From: CAYTRP01 sp964625145
GTDB taxonomy: Bacteria > Sumerlaeota > Sumerlaeia > SLMS01 > JAHLLQ01
Length of the DNA stretch: 64,000 bases
Assembly (NCBI GenBank): GCA_964625145.1
Contig: CAZVAQ010000001.1
Span: forward strand, 4,648-68,647
Direction: 5' to 3'
The notes below the pieces were generated by a model. The model searched no databases, had not been told where the DNA came from, and saw only the letters and a program-made list of their open reading frames with translations. Below are positions 49,244-58,525 of the stretch, in pieces; positions within the stretch are counted from its first letter, which is position 1; the number at the start of each line of letters is the position of its first letter. Position numbers and translations under genes: made by a program.

Positions 49244-51055
49244 ATGTCCGTTGAAGCACCCGCCCCCACCAAGATCCCCACCCGGGATGAGATCGCGGAG
49301 CAGCACCGTTGGAATTTGGAGGCAATTTTTGCCTCGCCGGAGGATTGGGACCGGGCGTTTCGGGCCGTGGAGGATCTGGTCGAGCCAATCCTCGCCATGA
49401 AAGGGAAGCTGAACTCGGCGGCGGGCCTCGCCAAGCTCTTCGTCGCGCAGGACAACCTGGGCCTCGAAATCGACCGGCTGTATGCGTACGCTCATCACCG
49501 CGAGGACGAGGATACCGGCAACGGCACCAACCAGGCGCGCATGCAGCGCATCCGCAGCAAGGCCACGGAGATCTTCTCGGCCATTGCATGGGTCACGCCG
49601 GAGATTCTGTCGCATCCGCTGGAGGAACTGCAGGCATGGCGGGAAGCGCCGGAGCTGGCCGTGTACCGCCGCAGCATGGACGAGCTGATCCGCGAGAAGC
49701 CCCATGTGCTCTCGGATGCGGAGGAGACGCTGCTCTCCATGGCGGGTGAGGTATTCAGCAATCCGCACTCGACGTTTGGCTATCTGACCAATGCGGACAT
49801 GAAGTTCCCTGATGTTGAGGACGACAAGGGGATCAAGCAGCCGCTGACGAATGGGCGGTATGTGACGTTCCTGGAGAATCGCGATCGGCGGGTGCGCCAG
49901 CGCGCCTTTGAAACACTGTACGACACGTACGGACAGTTCGGCAACACACTCGCGTCGACCCTTTCCGGCAACGTAAAGTACCACAACTTCAACGCCAAGA
50001 TCCGCAAGTATGGCTCGGCGCTGGAAGCGTCGCTGTTTCCCGACAACATTCCTGTCTCGCTCTACAACACGCTGATCGAGGCGACGCACGAAGCGCTTCC
50101 CGCATTTCACGATTACATCGCGCTGCGGCAGGAGGTCCTGGGACTCGAAGACATCAACATGTGGGACATGTATGTTCCCATCGTTCCCGACTTCGAGCTG
50201 AAGGTGGAGTGGGACAAGGCGTGCGACTGGGTGCGGAAGTCGTGCACGCCCATGGGCGAGGCCTACATGAAGGGGGTGGAGAAGGCGCTGACCGAGCGGT
50301 GGATTGACGTGTACGAGAACAAGGGGAAGCGCAGCGGCGCGTACTCGGGCGGTTGCTATGGCGCACCGGCGTACATGCTGATGAACTACCAGGGGACGCT
50401 GGACTGGGTGTTCACTCTTGCTCATGAGCTTGGCCATTCGATGCACACATGGCTGGCGGGCAACGCGCAGCCGTACCGCTATGCGGACTACACGATCTTC
50501 GTCGCGGAGATCGCCTCCACGACAAACGAGGCGCTGCTGCATCACTACCTGCTGCACGAGACCGACAACCCGCGCTTCAAGGCCTACCTGCTCAATCACC
50601 TTTGCGACCAGTTCCGCGGCACGGTCTACCGCCAGACGATGTTCGCGGAGTTCGAGCGGCTGCTGCATGACATGGACGCCGCGGGCGAACCGCTGACGGC
50701 CGAGTCCATCGGCAAGGCATACTACGAATTGAACGCGAAGTTTCACGGCCCAAACCTGAAGGCCGACGAGCGCATCGCGCGCGAATGGTCGCGCATTCCG
50801 CACTTCTACTACAACTTCTACGTGTACAAGTACGCTACGGGCTTCTGCGCGGCGCAGGTGTTTTCACGGCGAATCCTGGAGTCGGCGGAGATGCGCGAGC
50901 AGTACCTGGATTTCCTGCGCGGCGGCGGTTCTGCTGCTCCACTGGAGCTGGTGAAGCGGGGCGGCGTCGACCTGACCTCGCGCGAGGTGCTCACGGGTGC
51001 CTTCGCCACGTTCCGCGAATCGGTGGCGGAGCTGCGGCGGTTGTTGGTGGGATGA
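49244..51055 (+). CDS. pepF: Oligoendopeptidase F (M3B family)
   Basis: The product is 603 residues from ATG 49244. An open extension upstream to 48950 is not homologous. PepF cleaves peptides of roughly 7-17 residues in the cytoplasm and is a zinc enzyme. The zinc motif HELGH lies at residues 394-398 within VFTLAHELGHSMHTW, with the third ligand in VAEIASTTNEALL. Further family segments are YAYAHHREDEDTGN, SNPHSTFGYLTNADMKFP, GSALEASLFPDNIP and KGKRSGAYSGGCYG. The length matches the family. The DUF2400 gene overlaps its stop by ATGA. Confidence 0.94.
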   Translation: MSVEAPAPTKIPTRDEIAEQHRWNLEAIFASPEDWDRAFRAVEDLVEPILAMKGKLNSAAGLAKLFVAQDNLGLEIDRLYAYAHHREDEDTGNGTNQARMQRIRSKATEIFSAIAWVTPEILSHPLEELQAWREAPELAVYRRSMDELIREKPHVLSDAEETLLSMAGEVFSNPHSTFGYLTNADMKFPDVEDDKGIKQPLTNGRYVTFLENRDRRVRQRAFETLYDTYGQFGNTLASTLSGNVKYHNFNAKIRKYGSALEASLFPDNIPVSLYNTLIEATHEALPAFHDYIALRQEVLGLEDINMWDMYVPIVPDFELKVEWDKACDWVRKSCTPMGEAYMKGVEKALTERWIDVYENKGKRSGAYSGGCYGAPAYMLMNYQGTLDWVFTLAHELGHSMHTWLAGNAQPYRYADYTIFVAEIASTTNEALLHHYLLHETDNPRFKAYLLNHLCDQFRGTVYRQTMFAEFERLLHDMDAAGEPLTAESIGKAYYELNAKFHGPNLKADERIAREWSRIPHFYYNFYVYKYATGFCAAQVFSRRILESAEMREQYLDFLRGGGSAAPLELVKRGGVDLTSREVLTGAFATFRESVAELRRLLVG

Positions 51056-51891
51056 GACCGGCTGAGCGCAGGCGCATTCTGGAAAAGCTGTACGCCAAGT
51101 ACCACCGCCCGGATTATCTGGAAACAGATCCACTGGCGGTGGTGCGGCGCTTTGATGAACCGGCAGATCGCGAAGTCGTCGCGTTGATCGCGGCGTCCTT
51201 CGCGTTTGGGAACGTCGTTTCCATCCGCGCCAGCATCGAGGAAATCCTGCGGCCGATGGGCGAGCAACCGGCGGAGTTCCTCCGCGCTTCCGATCCGGCT
51301 TCGCTGGCGCGACGGTATCGCGGTTTTGTGTACCGATGGGTTCGAGCGGAGGATTTGCGGATCTACCTGGCGTGGATTGGTGCAGTGCTACGGGAGCACG
51401 GATCGCTCGGCGCCCTATGGGCGAAGCTGGATGATCCGCGGGAGGAGACGATCCTGCCGACGCTTGGCCGATGGGTGGAGTGCGTCACCAGCGGCGATTG
51501 CGGTTCATTGAAGCGCCGCACGCGTTGGTTGAAACGGGCGGAAGGGCCGGCCTCTCCCCTGCCATCGGGCGCGCACTTGTTGCTGACATCGCCGGAGGGG
51601 AAGAGTTCCTGCAAGCGCATGTGCCTGTTCCTGCGTTGGGTGTGCCGTCCGGATGACGGGTTGGATTTGGGGCTGTGGCCCGTGGCGACTTCGCGGCTTG
51701 TGATGCCGGTCGACACGCATGTGATGAAGCAGGCGACGATTCTAGGCCTGACGAGCCGTCGCGTCGCGGATCTGCGGACGGCGCTGGAGATCACCACCTC
51801 CTTGCGCGCCGTGGATCCCGACGATCCGACACGGTTCGATTTTGCGCTGGCGCGGGCGGGAATGCTGGCTTCGGCCGATGTGGCGGATTGA
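51052..51891 (+). CDS. DUF2400 / TIGR02757 family protein
   Basis: The product is 279 residues from ATG 51052. The family pattern is clear: DPLAVVRRFDEPADREVVALIAASFAFGNV at the start, FVYRWVRAEDLRIYLAWIG, RRTRWLKRAEGPASPLPSGA-type region, KRMCLFLRWVCRPDDGLDLGLW and MPVDTHVMKQATILGLT near the end. The last segment is like the helix-hairpin-helix-Pro-Asp surroundings of DNA glycosylases, but no substrate is established for the family. It is translationally coupled to pepF by ATGA. The meaning of this pairing is unknown. Confidence 0.85.
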   Translation: MRPAERRRILEKLYAKYHRPDYLETDPLAVVRRFDEPADREVVALIAASFAFGNVVSIRASIEEILRPMGEQPAEFLRASDPASLARRYRGFVYRWVRAEDLRIYLAWIGAVLREHGSLGALWAKLDDPREETILPTLGRWVECVTSGDCGSLKRRTRWLKRAEGPASPLPSGAHLLLTSPEGKSSCKRMCLFLRWVCRPDDGLDLGLWPVATSRLVMPVDTHVMKQATILGLTSRRVADLRTALEITTSLRAVDPDDPTRFDFALARAGMLASADVAD

Positions 51892-51951
51892 CACCCCCGC
51901 TGCCGGGGACTTCCATCTGTGCCGCACGAATTCCCCGCCGATGAGGACTCC

Positions 51952-53508
51952 ATGACCATTCGCACCGCCCTGATGTCCGTCAGCAACAAGTCCGGTCTTG
52001 CGGATTTTGCCCGCGAGCTCGCCGCCCTTGGCGTTCGAATTCTTTCCACGGGAGGCACCGCGAAGCACCTGCGCGACGCAGGGATCGCCGTCGAAGATGT
52101 CTCCTCCGTGACCAATTTCCCGGAGATGCTGGACGGGCGCGTGAAGACGCTGCATCCTGCCATCCACGGGGGATTGCTTGCGCGCCGCGATCTGCCGGAG
52201 CACATGGCCGCCATCAAGGAGCACAACATCTCGACCATCGACCTGGTGGTTGTGAACCTGTATCCGTTTGCGGAAACCGTTGCCAAGCCGGGCGTCACAC
52301 CGGAGGAAGCCATCGAGCAGATCGACATTGGCGGTCCATCGATGCTGCGCTCTGCCGCAAAGAATCATGCGGCCGTGACGGTCGTGTGCGATCCCGCGGA
52401 CTATGATGCCGTCCTGAAGGAAGTGAAGGGCGCCGGCGACACGACGCTGGCAACGCGGACGCGACTGGCCGCGAAGGTCTTCCAACAGACTGCCGTGTAT
52501 GACGGGATGATTGCCTCGTGGATGGAGAAGCACGCGAGCGGCGAGGCGGAGAGGCTGCCGGAGATCCTGACTTTCGTCGGCCCGCGGGAGATTGACCTGC
52601 GCTACGGCGAAAACCCGCACCAACGCGCCGCGTTCTACCGCGATCCGGCTTGTCGCGAAACGAACGTTGCGTCTGCAAAGTTGCTGCAGGGGAAGGCGCT
52701 TTCGTACAACAACATCCTCGACGCGGAAGGCGCGCTGGAGATGGTGCGTGACTTCGCGGATCTGGCACCCGCGGCGTCGGTGATCGTGAAGCACAGCAAC
52801 CCGTGTGGCATCGCGCTGGGCGAGACGGCGCTGGAGAGTTACGACCGCGCCCGCGAGACGGATCCCGATTCGGCTTTCGGCGGGATCATCGCCCTGACCA
52901 CGCAGGTAGATGGCGAGACCGCCGCGCGCATTGCGGACACGTTCAACGAAGTCGTCATCGCGCCATCCTACAGCGCAGAGGCGTTGGAGATCCTGGCGAA
53001 GAAGAAGAACATGCGGGTGCTGGAAACGGGGCCCTTCACGCCAAAGGAGCGCAGCATTGTGCTGCGCGGCGTGGTCGGTGGAGTGCTGGCCACGGACCGT
53101 GATCTTGGGCTGGTCTCAAAGTCCGAGTTGAAGGTCGTCTCGAAGGCGCAACCGTCGGACAAAGACCTGGACGGCTTGCTGTTTGCATGGCGTTGCGTGA
53201 AGTGGGTGAAGTCGAACGCGATCGTCTACACCGACCATGTCTCCACGATCGGCATTGGTGCTGGTCAGATGTCGCGGGTGGACAGTTCGCGCATCGGTGT
53301 GCTGAAGGCTCGCAGACCGCTCGCTGGCGCGTTCATGGCGTCAGATGCCTTCTTCCCGTTCCGCGACAATGTCGACGCCGCGGCAAAGACGGGCATTCGC
53401 GCGATCATTCAACCGGGCGGTTCCGTGCGCGACGAGGAAGTCATCGCGGCCGCGGACGAGCATGGCCTCGTGATGGTCTTCACCGGGATGCGGCATTTCC
53501 GGCATTGA
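51952..53508 (+). CDS. purH: Bifunctional AICAR formyltransferase / IMP cyclohydrolase
   Basis: The product is 518 residues from ATG 51952, with GAGGA a few bases upstream. PurH performs the last two steps of IMP synthesis. The N-terminal cyclohydrolase domain has TALMSVSNKSGLADFARELA, LSTGGTAKHLRDAGI, GRVKTLHPAIHGGLLARRD, VVNLYPF and IDIGGPSMLRSAAKNH. The C-terminal formyltransferase domain has LRYGENPHQRAAFYRD, VIVKHSNPCGIALG with the catalytic Lys-His, and SDAFFPFRDNVDAAA. Length and order are typical. A strong convergent terminator follows. Confidence 0.97.
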   Translation: MTIRTALMSVSNKSGLADFARELAALGVRILSTGGTAKHLRDAGIAVEDVSSVTNFPEMLDGRVKTLHPAIHGGLLARRDLPEHMAAIKEHNISTIDLVVVNLYPFAETVAKPGVTPEEAIEQIDIGGPSMLRSAAKNHAAVTVVCDPADYDAVLKEVKGAGDTTLATRTRLAAKVFQQTAVYDGMIASWMEKHASGEAERLPEILTFVGPREIDLRYGENPHQRAAFYRDPACRETNVASAKLLQGKALSYNNILDAEGALEMVRDFADLAPAASVIVKHSNPCGIALGETALESYDRARETDPDSAFGGIIALTTQVDGETAARIADTFNEVVIAPSYSAEALEILAKKKNMRVLETGPFTPKERSIVLRGVVGGVLATDRDLGLVSKSELKVVSKAQPSDKDLDGLLFAWRCVKWVKSNAIVYTDHVSTIGIGAGQMSRVDSSRIGVLKARRPLAGAFMASDAFFPFRDNVDAAAKTGIRAIIQPGGSVRDEEVIAAADEHGLVMVFTGMRHFRH

Positions 53509-53527
53509 TTGTAGCGTGAACTGAAAG

Positions 53528-53576
53528 GAGCGGGATGCTGCGGGGAGGACATATCCCCCCGTGTTGCTTCCCGCTC
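53528..53576. terminator. Bidirectional terminator between purH and the flavin oxidase gene
   Basis: GAGCGGGA (53528-53535) pairs with TCCCGCTC (53569-53576). Inside it CGGGGAGG pairs with TCCCCCCG around ACATA. It lies between two convergent stops (53508 and 53589) and is followed by TTCATTT on the plus strand. Confidence 0.8.
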
Positions 53577-53588
53577 TTCATTTAGTGA

Positions 53589-54848
53589 TCACTTTGTGAT
53601 GCGGTTCAAGCCAAGGAACCCAACATCCACCGGCGTCTTCTCGCCTCGGGCCATGGCAGCGAGGACCTCGCCGATGGCGGGGGCAAACTTGAAGCCGTGG
53701 CCGCTGAAGCCGGCGCCGAAGACCACGCGCGAGGAGCCGGGAATGCGGTCGATGATGAAGTCGCCATCGGGCGAGAGGGTGTATTGGCAAACACCCATGT
53801 GACCCGGAAGCAGATCGGGTTGTTCTTCGCTGAGCAGGCAAGGCGCGAGGAGCTTGCGCGCCACCAGTTCCACGCGCGGCGCTTCGAGCTCATACTGCTC
53901 GTCTACGCGCCCGTCGACACTCATCTCCTCCGGGCTGGTCAGGTTCGCCGTATGAAGGATGTCGTCTGGCGTGTCGTGACGGGCGATCTTCACGCCATCC
54001 TCGGCGACGTCGCCGTTGTCGGGAACACCGTAGTAGAAGCCTTCCTGGAGCTGCGTGGCATAGCAGGGCAGTTTGTCCGGCGTGGCCAGCTCCGGGCGTG
54101 CGGGCAGGAACCAGAACACCAGCTTGCGCACGATGCTCATGCTGACGCCGACACCGGTGAGCAGCGTGGTGCTCCACGGTCCCGCGGTGATGATGAGGCG
54201 GTCGGCGGTGAACTCGCCGGATTCCGTCAGCACACGCACGCAGTCCGCTTCCTCCTGCCAATGGGAGACGTGTGTGGCGTCCATGATGGCGGCGCCGTGT
54301 TTGCGGGCGGATTCCGCCAAGGCGTCGATGGCCCGTTCGGCATAGATATATCCAGCCTCTGCCTCGAACAAGGTAGTCATGCCGGGCCACGCTGTCGCGT
54401 CTATGCCGGGGAACCGAGATGAGACTTCCGGAAGGTCGAGTTTCTCGCAGCGAAGGTTGTGCAGCGATGCGGAATGCAGGGTGCCGCGGATCAGTTCGCT
54501 GTCCGCCGGACCGATGCTGAGTAGGCCACAGGCGTTGAAGAGCGTCTCGTCCATGTCCCGCTCCAACTCGCGCCATCCCTCCTCGGCGCGCTGCGCCAGG
54601 GAGACATAGTTTGGGTGCTCGAAGTAGGCCTTGCGGAACAGGCGGGACGATCCGTGGGAGCTGCCGTGGCGATGGCCGAGATCGAACTGCTCGAGGCCCA
54701 GAACGTTCATGCCGCTGAGGGCCAAGGCCCTGCAGGCCGAGAGGCCCATGACGCCGAGGCCGAGCACAATCGCGTCGAAATGCGTATCCTGCCGGGCGGT
54801 TGTATCCGATGAGGAGGGTAAAAGAGGCTGTTCGCCTTCAGGATCCAT
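53589..54848 (-). CDS. Monomeric sarcosine oxidase / N-methyltryptophan oxidase-like flavoprotein
   Basis: The product is 419 residues from ATG 54848, with a polar 22-residue N-terminal extension. The FAD loop is AIVLGLGVMGLSACRALALSG, then GLEQFDLGHRHGSSHGSSRLFRKAYFEHP, with the HGSSxGxxR segment characteristic of MSOX/MTOX. The Cys that binds flavin covalently in MSOX is present in GVCQYTLSPDGDFIID. GFSGHGFKFAPAIGEVLA closes the fold. The enzyme would oxidise a secondary amine or N-methyl amino acid with O2, releasing formaldehyde and peroxide. The substrate is not deducible. The YfhO-like gene upstream ends four bases after this ATG. Confidence 0.88.
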   Translation of the reverse strand: MDPEGEQPLLPSSSDTTARQDTHFDAIVLGLGVMGLSACRALALSGMNVLGLEQFDLGHRHGSSHGSSRLFRKAYFEHPNYVSLAQRAEEGWRELERDMDETLFNACGLLSIGPADSELIRGTLHSASLHNLRCEKLDLPEVSSRFPGIDATAWPGMTTLFEAEAGYIYAERAIDALAESARKHGAAIMDATHVSHWQEEADCVRVLTESGEFTADRLIITAGPWSTTLLTGVGVSMSIVRKLVFWFLPARPELATPDKLPCYATQLQEGFYYGVPDNGDVAEDGVKIARHDTPDDILHTANLTSPEEMSVDGRVDEQYELEAPRVELVARKLLAPCLLSEEQPDLLPGHMGVCQYTLSPDGDFIIDRIPGSSRVVFGAGFSGHGFKFAPAIGEVLAAMARGEKTPVDVGFLGLNRITK

Positions 54849-54852
54849 GATT

Positions 54853-57309
54853 CTAGATTGGTGCGTCCTGGTTGGAGTCTTCCTGCCGGGCGGGTTGTTG
54901 CATGGCCCTCATCCCTTGCCAGCCAATGAAGGCAACTAACAGGATCATGGCAAAGCCGGACAAGGGCAGAGTGAGGCGCGTGGCGGCCGGTAGGCGGAAA
55001 ACATGGCGCACCCGGTAGCTGTAGCTCCCCTTGTGGGGCAGGTGGACGCTCCGTCCCTCGACGTGAAGAGTGGCGCCCTCGTCGCCCTCATAATCCGCGT
55101 GGATCTCCCATCCTGGGTAGTCGACCTCCGAGAAATGCAGCCATGCGCCTCCTTCGGGAACTTTGACGCGTGCGATGGTCTGACCGGGCGTGCGTACTTC
55201 GATGGTGACGTGATTCTCGGCGATGCGCGAATCAAGGGCAGGCCACTGGCCGTCGCGGGAAAGCCACGCCCAGCCGGGCGCATGGGGATTGCGCCAGACC
55301 TCGAGACCGGAGGGAAAGGCGGCTTCCCGCGTCAGACCCATTGCCTCAAATCGCGCGCGGGCCTCCGGCTCGCCGCGGCTGGTCTCATAGGTAAGCACGC
55401 GCGTGGCGTTGTAGGCGTCCAGCATCCCGCGATGGCGTGTCTCGGGTGCATGGAGGAACGAGCCGACGGCGGAAGGAGTGTCGAGGTTGACATCGCCGAT
55501 GCGGGCGAAATCCGTCGCATAGGTTTCGAGCTGGAGTGGCTGATAGCCGCGCATGCTTTCCAGGCCGTGCACCATGCCGCGCTCGGTGTAGATCTCGCGC
55601 GTGTGCTCGTCGAACATGTAGCTGTAGAGCCAATCGGTGTGGAAATACCGGCCATGGGGCGGCGAGTCGAGAAGCTCGATCAGCGGCGTGCGCGGATAGA
55701 ACCACTCCTGAAATGCAAACGCGTCGATCTTGTGGTAGATGGTCTCGGTTGGAAGCTCCTGACGTGAAAAGAATTCGTGAGGAAGCGGTTCGCGGTAGGG
55801 CGACCAGATGCGATTGAAGTCAAACACAGTCCAGAGTATCAGCAGACCTACTGCCGATCGCGGCGGCAATCGGTGGATCCATAGACTGATCAGCCCGACG
55901 GATGCTGTGGCGAATGCGAGGCAGAATGCCCACGCAAGTGCACCGCGAGAGAGTCCCTGAAGATGTTGCGCCATCTCGGGAGAAGTGGCTGCGGGATTGA
56001 AACCGAACAGCCGCATGATTGGTTCCACAAAAACCAGCAGCAGGAGAGTGCCTACGACCAGCACGGCAGAGATGACTGCCCACATCAGGAGATGGCGTTT
56101 GCCGCCGTGCTCTCTCCCCCTCTGCAGAAGGATGTCCGCTCCCCACGCGGAGAGAAGTATCCCCACGGCGAATGGCCACAGGAGCCAGCGGGCTGGAACC
56201 CGGAACAAATTAAACCCTGGTACAAAATCGTAAAGCAATTGATAAATCGGGGTGAAGCGGCCAAGGGCCACGAGGAGGCCGACCACGAACAACGCGAGGA
56301 GGCACATGAACCACCGCTTGCTTGTACGGTCGAGTCGTCGCCAACCGCTTGCGACAACCACGGTTCCGAACAGGGCCAACATCAATGGCGCGATGCCGAT
56401 GTAGGCATTGGTCTCCATGAGGCTGGACTCGGAGCCCCAGTACATTCCTTCGGCATTACCGGGTGCAAAGAACTCTGGGGCGAGGTTCGTGATCAGCATC
56501 CATGGACCCAGGGAGTCGCCCACCAGATGCTCCCATTGGGCGCTGCCGCCGCGCCCAATGGCGGCAGCGGTGTACCCGGCCGAGGCGATGAATTGCGGGA
56601 AGACGATCACCAAGGCGATCAGCCCTGCCAAAAAGTAATGAAAGAGGAGTAGCAGCCGTCCGGCCGTGGTTGACTCTTCGATCCACAGTCGCCCGATCGC
56701 CCACACGGCCATGCCGACGGCGGTGATGAAGACAACTTGTGGCGAACCGGAGAGGAACATCATCGCCGCGCACAATGCCAGTACGCCGGTCATGACAGGC
56801 CGACGGTGATGGCATAGCTCCACGGCCCACCAAGTCCACGGCACCCAGGCCAGGGCGTAGATCAGCGTGACGACTCCGTTCGTGTATCGAAGCAGGGTGT
56901 ATCCTCCGCCGATCCACACAACTGCCGCGAGCATCGCTGGCAGATGATGGAAGCGAATGCGGGAAAGGAGGTACATCCCGACAGCGCCAAACAGCGAGTG
57001 CGCCAGACACAGGTAGGTGGTGACATGCTCGACGGGAACGCCGGTCCAGAAAAGCCAACGCGGCGGGTAGAGCGTGGCTGATTGGATGTCGGCGAAGAAG
57101 GGCCTGCCGGAGAATGAGTGCGGGACCCAGCCTTGGAGCCAGGTGCTGGAGATCCAGAAGACGGTGAGCGGGTGTGCCTGGTTAACGATATCGCCACCAC
57201 AGAGCACCTGCGCCCCCCAAACCAATCCGCCGTGCAGCAGCGTCAGCACGACCAGCAGGACAGCGCCGAGGGAAAGCCATTCCTTCAAGGTGGGAGGTGT
57301 CGGACTCAT
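54853..57309 (-). CDS. YfhO-like integral membrane protein
   Basis: The product is 818 residues from ATG 57309; a TTG start at 57357 is less likely. About 13-14 hydrophobic helices occupy residues about 20-510. The N-terminal loop GGDIVNQAHPLTVFWISSTW and YPPRWLFW, and the later NLFRVPARWLLWPFAVGILLS, fit the GT-C-like YfhO family of lipid-linked sugar transferases or lipoteichoic acid modifiers. The last 200 residues are a soluble beta domain (VDYPGWEIHADYEGDEG) ending in one more helix. The exact activity is unknown. The soxA-like gene follows directly on the same strand. Confidence 0.75.
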   Translation of the reverse strand: MSPTPPTLKEWLSLGAVLLVVLTLLHGGLVWGAQVLCGGDIVNQAHPLTVFWISSTWLQGWVPHSFSGRPFFADIQSATLYPPRWLFWTGVPVEHVTTYLCLAHSLFGAVGMYLLSRIRFHHLPAMLAAVVWIGGGYTLLRYTNGVVTLIYALAWVPWTWWAVELCHHRRPVMTGVLALCAAMMFLSGSPQVVFITAVGMAVWAIGRLWIEESTTAGRLLLLFHYFLAGLIALVIVFPQFIASAGYTAAAIGRGGSAQWEHLVGDSLGPWMLITNLAPEFFAPGNAEGMYWGSESSLMETNAYIGIAPLMLALFGTVVVASGWRRLDRTSKRWFMCLLALFVVGLLVALGRFTPIYQLLYDFVPGFNLFRVPARWLLWPFAVGILLSAWGADILLQRGREHGGKRHLLMWAVISAVLVVGTLLLLVFVEPIMRLFGFNPAATSPEMAQHLQGLSRGALAWAFCLAFATASVGLISLWIHRLPPRSAVGLLILWTVFDFNRIWSPYREPLPHEFFSRQELPTETIYHKIDAFAFQEWFYPRTPLIELLDSPPHGRYFHTDWLYSYMFDEHTREIYTERGMVHGLESMRGYQPLQLETYATDFARIGDVNLDTPSAVGSFLHAPETRHRGMLDAYNATRVLTYETSRGEPEARARFEAMGLTREAAFPSGLEVWRNPHAPGWAWLSRDGQWPALDSRIAENHVTIEVRTPGQTIARVKVPEGGAWLHFSEVDYPGWEIHADYEGDEGATLHVEGRSVHLPHKGSYSYRVRHVFRLPAATRLTLPLSGFAMILLVAFIGWQGMRAMQQPARQEDSNQDAPI

Positions 57310-57416
57310 GGAAGGAATATTGGGCGCCGGGGGTGGAGCCTCAAGGAGTTGTTGCACCCCCGAGGGGCCTGCCGTTCCTTTCCGGGCACGCAGCAGAACC
57401 CACCACTTGGTACCTC

Positions 57417-57986
57417 ATGGCCAGCCTTCATCTCGCTCTCGTCCATCATCCCACCACCGACAAACAGGGCGATTGCGTCGCCACATCGGTGACGAATCTG
57501 GACATCCACGATCTCTCGCGGGCGGGCAGGACCTACGGGATCGAAGGCTTCTGGGTGGTCCACCCTTATCCCTCGATGAAGCGCTATGTGGAGCACGTGC
57601 TCTCCCATTGGCAGCAGGGCTGGGGGGCGGCCTACAACCCCACCCGAAGGGAGGCGCTGCACGTCACCCGGCCGGTGGAGGATCTGGCCAGCCTGGCAAC
57701 GGAGCTGGAATCGATGTACCCGGGCCGTGAGGTCGTCTGGGTTGCCACGAGTGCCCGGAACTGCGGCAGGCAGTTGAGTTATCAGACTTTGCGCGAATGG
57801 CTCCACGATCCCGACGACAAGCGGCTGTTTTGCATGCTGCTGGGGACCGGATGGGGCTTGCATGACGACGTGATCGCGGACATGGATTTCGTGCTGGAGC
57901 CGCTGCGGGGGCCAACGCCGTGGAACCACCTGTCGGTTCGGGCGGCGGGGGGGATAATTCTCGATCGGCTGTTGGGAGTGCACTAG
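57417..57986 (+). CDS. SPOUT-like SAM-dependent RNA methyltransferase (PF09936 type)
   Basis: The product is 189 residues from ATG 57417. The extension to 57297 is unrelated. The pattern SLHLALVHHPTTDKQGDCVATSVTNLDIHDLSRAGRTYG, then WVVHPYPSMKRYVEHVLSHW, WGAAYNPTRREALHV, WVATSARN and LLGTGWGLHDDVIADMDFVLEP is that of the small 'RNA methyltransferase' family sometimes fused to TrmD. SAM would bind the knotted C-terminal half around LGTGWGL. The modified RNA position is unknown. Start lies head-to-head with the YfhO-like gene. Confidence 0.82.
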   Translation: MASLHLALVHHPTTDKQGDCVATSVTNLDIHDLSRAGRTYGIEGFWVVHPYPSMKRYVEHVLSHWQQGWGAAYNPTRREALHVTRPVEDLASLATELESMYPGREVVWVATSARNCGRQLSYQTLREWLHDPDDKRLFCMLLGTGWGLHDDVIADMDFVLEPLRGPTPWNHLSVRAAGGIILDRLLGVH

Positions 57987-58057
57987 GGGCGAACCCGCAC
58001 TTGCCAACCGGCCAATTATGGCCCAAGCTGTCCGTGAGGTTGCAGAACGGAGAAGAA

Positions 58058-58525
58058 ATGTCGAACAACCAAGAAATGAACCCACTGCCGAACTCGGAAT
58101 CGCCGATCCAACGAATCGAGATTGAGCCCGAGGGTCCAATAGATTGGACCAGCGCCTTGAAGGAGCTGGAAAGTGCGGACGTGCCGGCAAAGGCACCCGC
58201 CCCTCCGCCTCCCCCACCGGTGGAAGAGACTGCCGCGGCCAAGCCGAAGTACATCCCGCGCCCGCCCCGCAAGGCGCCGGTCATCGCGGAGGGAACGCCC
58301 CCGGCCGAAGAACTGTCGGAGGTGCTGACGTCGGTGAACTCCGCTCTGAACCAACTGAAGCGGTTTGAAGCTGACCACAGGCACGTGATCGCCCCCAACA
58401 TCTTCCGCGTGTGGGAGGACAGCCTGCGCGAGACCGCCACGGTCATGACGCGGGAGTTTCGCCGGTTGCGCGAGACGAGCATCGATGAACCAGCACGCGA
58501 AAAAGCTGTGGGAGAAGAATCGTGA
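58058..58525 (+). CDS. Unknown-family protein, paralogue A
   Basis: The product is 155 residues from ATG 58058, with GGAGAAG upstream. Layout is an acidic N-terminus with PEGPIDWTSALKELESADV, a Pro-rich linker and a helical C-terminal half (AEELSEVLTSVNSALNQLKRF, NIFRVWEDSLRETATVMTREFRRLR). It is clearly related to the next gene, which overlaps it by GTGA. No known domain was recognised. The pair lies between an RNA methyltransferase and a YggS-type gene. Confidence 0.65.
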   Translation: MSNNQEMNPLPNSESPIQRIEIEPEGPIDWTSALKELESADVPAKAPAPPPPPPVEETAAAKPKYIPRPPRKAPVIAEGTPPAEELSEVLTSVNSALNQLKRFEADHRHVIAPNIFRVWEDSLRETATVMTREFRRLRETSIDEPAREKAVGEES